64,000 bases of DNA from the NCBI RefSeq assembly GCF_010233585.1, contig NZ_CP045997.1, positions 1,763,749 to 1,827,748 on the forward strand, given 5' to 3'. The notes under the pieces were generated by a model, which was not told the origin of the DNA, made no database searches, and worked only from the letters and a program-made list of their open reading frames with translations. The position numbers were made by a program, and so were the translations under genes. Below, piece by piece: positions 63,536 through 64,000 of this stretch. Each line of letters opens with the position of its first letter. The first letter of the stretch is position 1. The stretch comes from Spirosoma endbachense (GTDB lineage Bacteria; Bacteroidota; Bacteroidia; Cytophagales; Spirosomataceae).

Positions 63536-64000
63536 ATGACACCTACCGCTCCTCCTTCGCAGGTCCGTCCGAATTACACAATTCCGTTGCTGATTGTCGG
63601 TGCTTTATTTTTCATTTTTGGCTTTGTTACCTGGGTCAATAGTGTACTGATAGCCTTCTTTAAGCAGGCTTTTAATCTGAGCACGGTCGGCTCTAATCTG
63701 GTTGCTTTCTCATTTTTCATCTCCTATACGCTCATGGCCATTCCGTCGTCGGCTGTATTGAAGAAAACGGGGTTTAAGAATGGCATGTCGCTGGGTCTAC
63801 TGGTTATGGCCGTTGGAACACTGATTTTTGTTCCGGCAGCGAAATCGGTTTCCTATCCGCTGTTTCTGGTTGGTTTGTTCCTGATCGGCATAGGGCTGAC
63901 CGTATTACAAACAGCCTCTAACCCATACGCAACCATTCTTGGCCCACGTGAAAGTGCTGCCCAGCGGATCAGCTTTCTGGGCATTGCCAATAAACTGGCA
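63536..64000 (+). CDS. FucP/GluP-type sugar:H+ symporter (partial)
   Basis: The first 155 residues of an MFS sugar transporter run to the window edge. After a short cytoplasmic start come FFIFGFVTWVNSVLIAFFKQ, the FucP signature with the proton-coupling region, then LVAFSFFISYTLMAIPSS, GTLIFVPAA and GLTVLQTASNPYATILGP. The transporter group imports fucose, glucose/galactose or N-acetylhexosamines. It lies 100 bases after the GH109-like gene, fitting import of released sugar. The C-terminus is outside the window. Confidence 0.93.
   Translation, partial: MTPTAPPSQVRPNYTIPLLIVGALFFIFGFVTWVNSVLIAFFKQAFNLSTVGSNLVAFSFFISYTLMAIPSSAVLKKTGFKNGMSLGLLVMAVGTLIFVPAAKSVSYPLFLVGLFLIGIGLTVLQTASNPYATILGPRESAAQRISFLGIANKLA

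Overview
The window looks like chromosomal DNA of a Bacteroidota bacterium of the Cytophagales, most likely Spirosoma or a close relative such as Runella. Supporting signs are a hybrid one-component histidine kinase (propeller, HisKA, REC, AraC), outer-membrane beta-barrel proteins with carboxypeptidase-like N-terminal domains, DUF2723 and LpxR proteins, a eukaryotic-type glycyl-tRNA synthetase, TAnnTTTG-type promoter boxes and a lack of Shine-Dalgarno sites. Base composition is near 50% GC except in one AT-rich scar. The genus is inferred; nothing in the window proves it. No rRNA, tRNA or CRISPR array was seen.

Layout. 1-4.2 kb (minus strand): start of an ABC permease, its ATPase, two small membrane proteins (one RDD), a dicarboxylate/glutamate symporter and an SRPBCC-like protein. 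4.3-9 kb: hybrid sensor kinase and a stand-alone LytTR regulator. 9-16.8 kb: glyS, ogt, a lipoprotein metallo-beta-lactamase-fold hydrolase, a small lipoprotein, an aminotransferase, rpiB, a LOG-family protein and a helix-hairpin-helix protein. 17-21.3 kb: PQQ-type sugar dehydrogenase, cysE, cysK and a YitT-family protein. 21.5-31 kb: two large outer-membrane beta-barrel proteins enclosing a TetR/NmrA pair, a methyltransferase, a peroxiredoxin and a ROK kinase. 31-34 kb: SRAP (YedK) protein, ECF sigma factor with a membrane partner, and a PNPOx-like flavoprotein.

34-39 kb holds the most interesting block: DUF4385, an ATP-dependent RNA ligase and an HD-Pnk end-healing enzyme two bases apart, then folD, bracketed by two similar Uma2-family nucleases. 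The ligase and HD-Pnk together supply end-healing and sealing for nucleic-acid repair. 39-50.8 kb: DUF2723 protein, CPA1 Na+/H+ antiporter, LpxR-like deacylase, class III nucleotide cyclase, ppk1, and a protein fusing an FGE-sulfatase fold to a sialidase-like propeller.

51-56.5 kb: a membrane protein and GT2 glycosyltransferase overlapping by four bases, then a mobile-element scar: an IS3-type orfA fragment, a truncated AT-rich DUF1835 gene and a decayed IS630 transposase. These are followed by a RibD/DHFR-like reductase and a DUF2809 membrane protein. 56.5-60.5 kb (minus): gluconate permease, an McrC-like nuclease with no McrB beside it, folE and queD. 60.8-64 kb: a second metallo-beta-lactamase-fold hydrolase, a Tat-exported GH109-like oxidoreductase and the start of a FucP-type sugar transporter.

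Several long hairpins occupy gene ends. Three of them share sequence cores and look like members of a dispersed palindromic repeat family.
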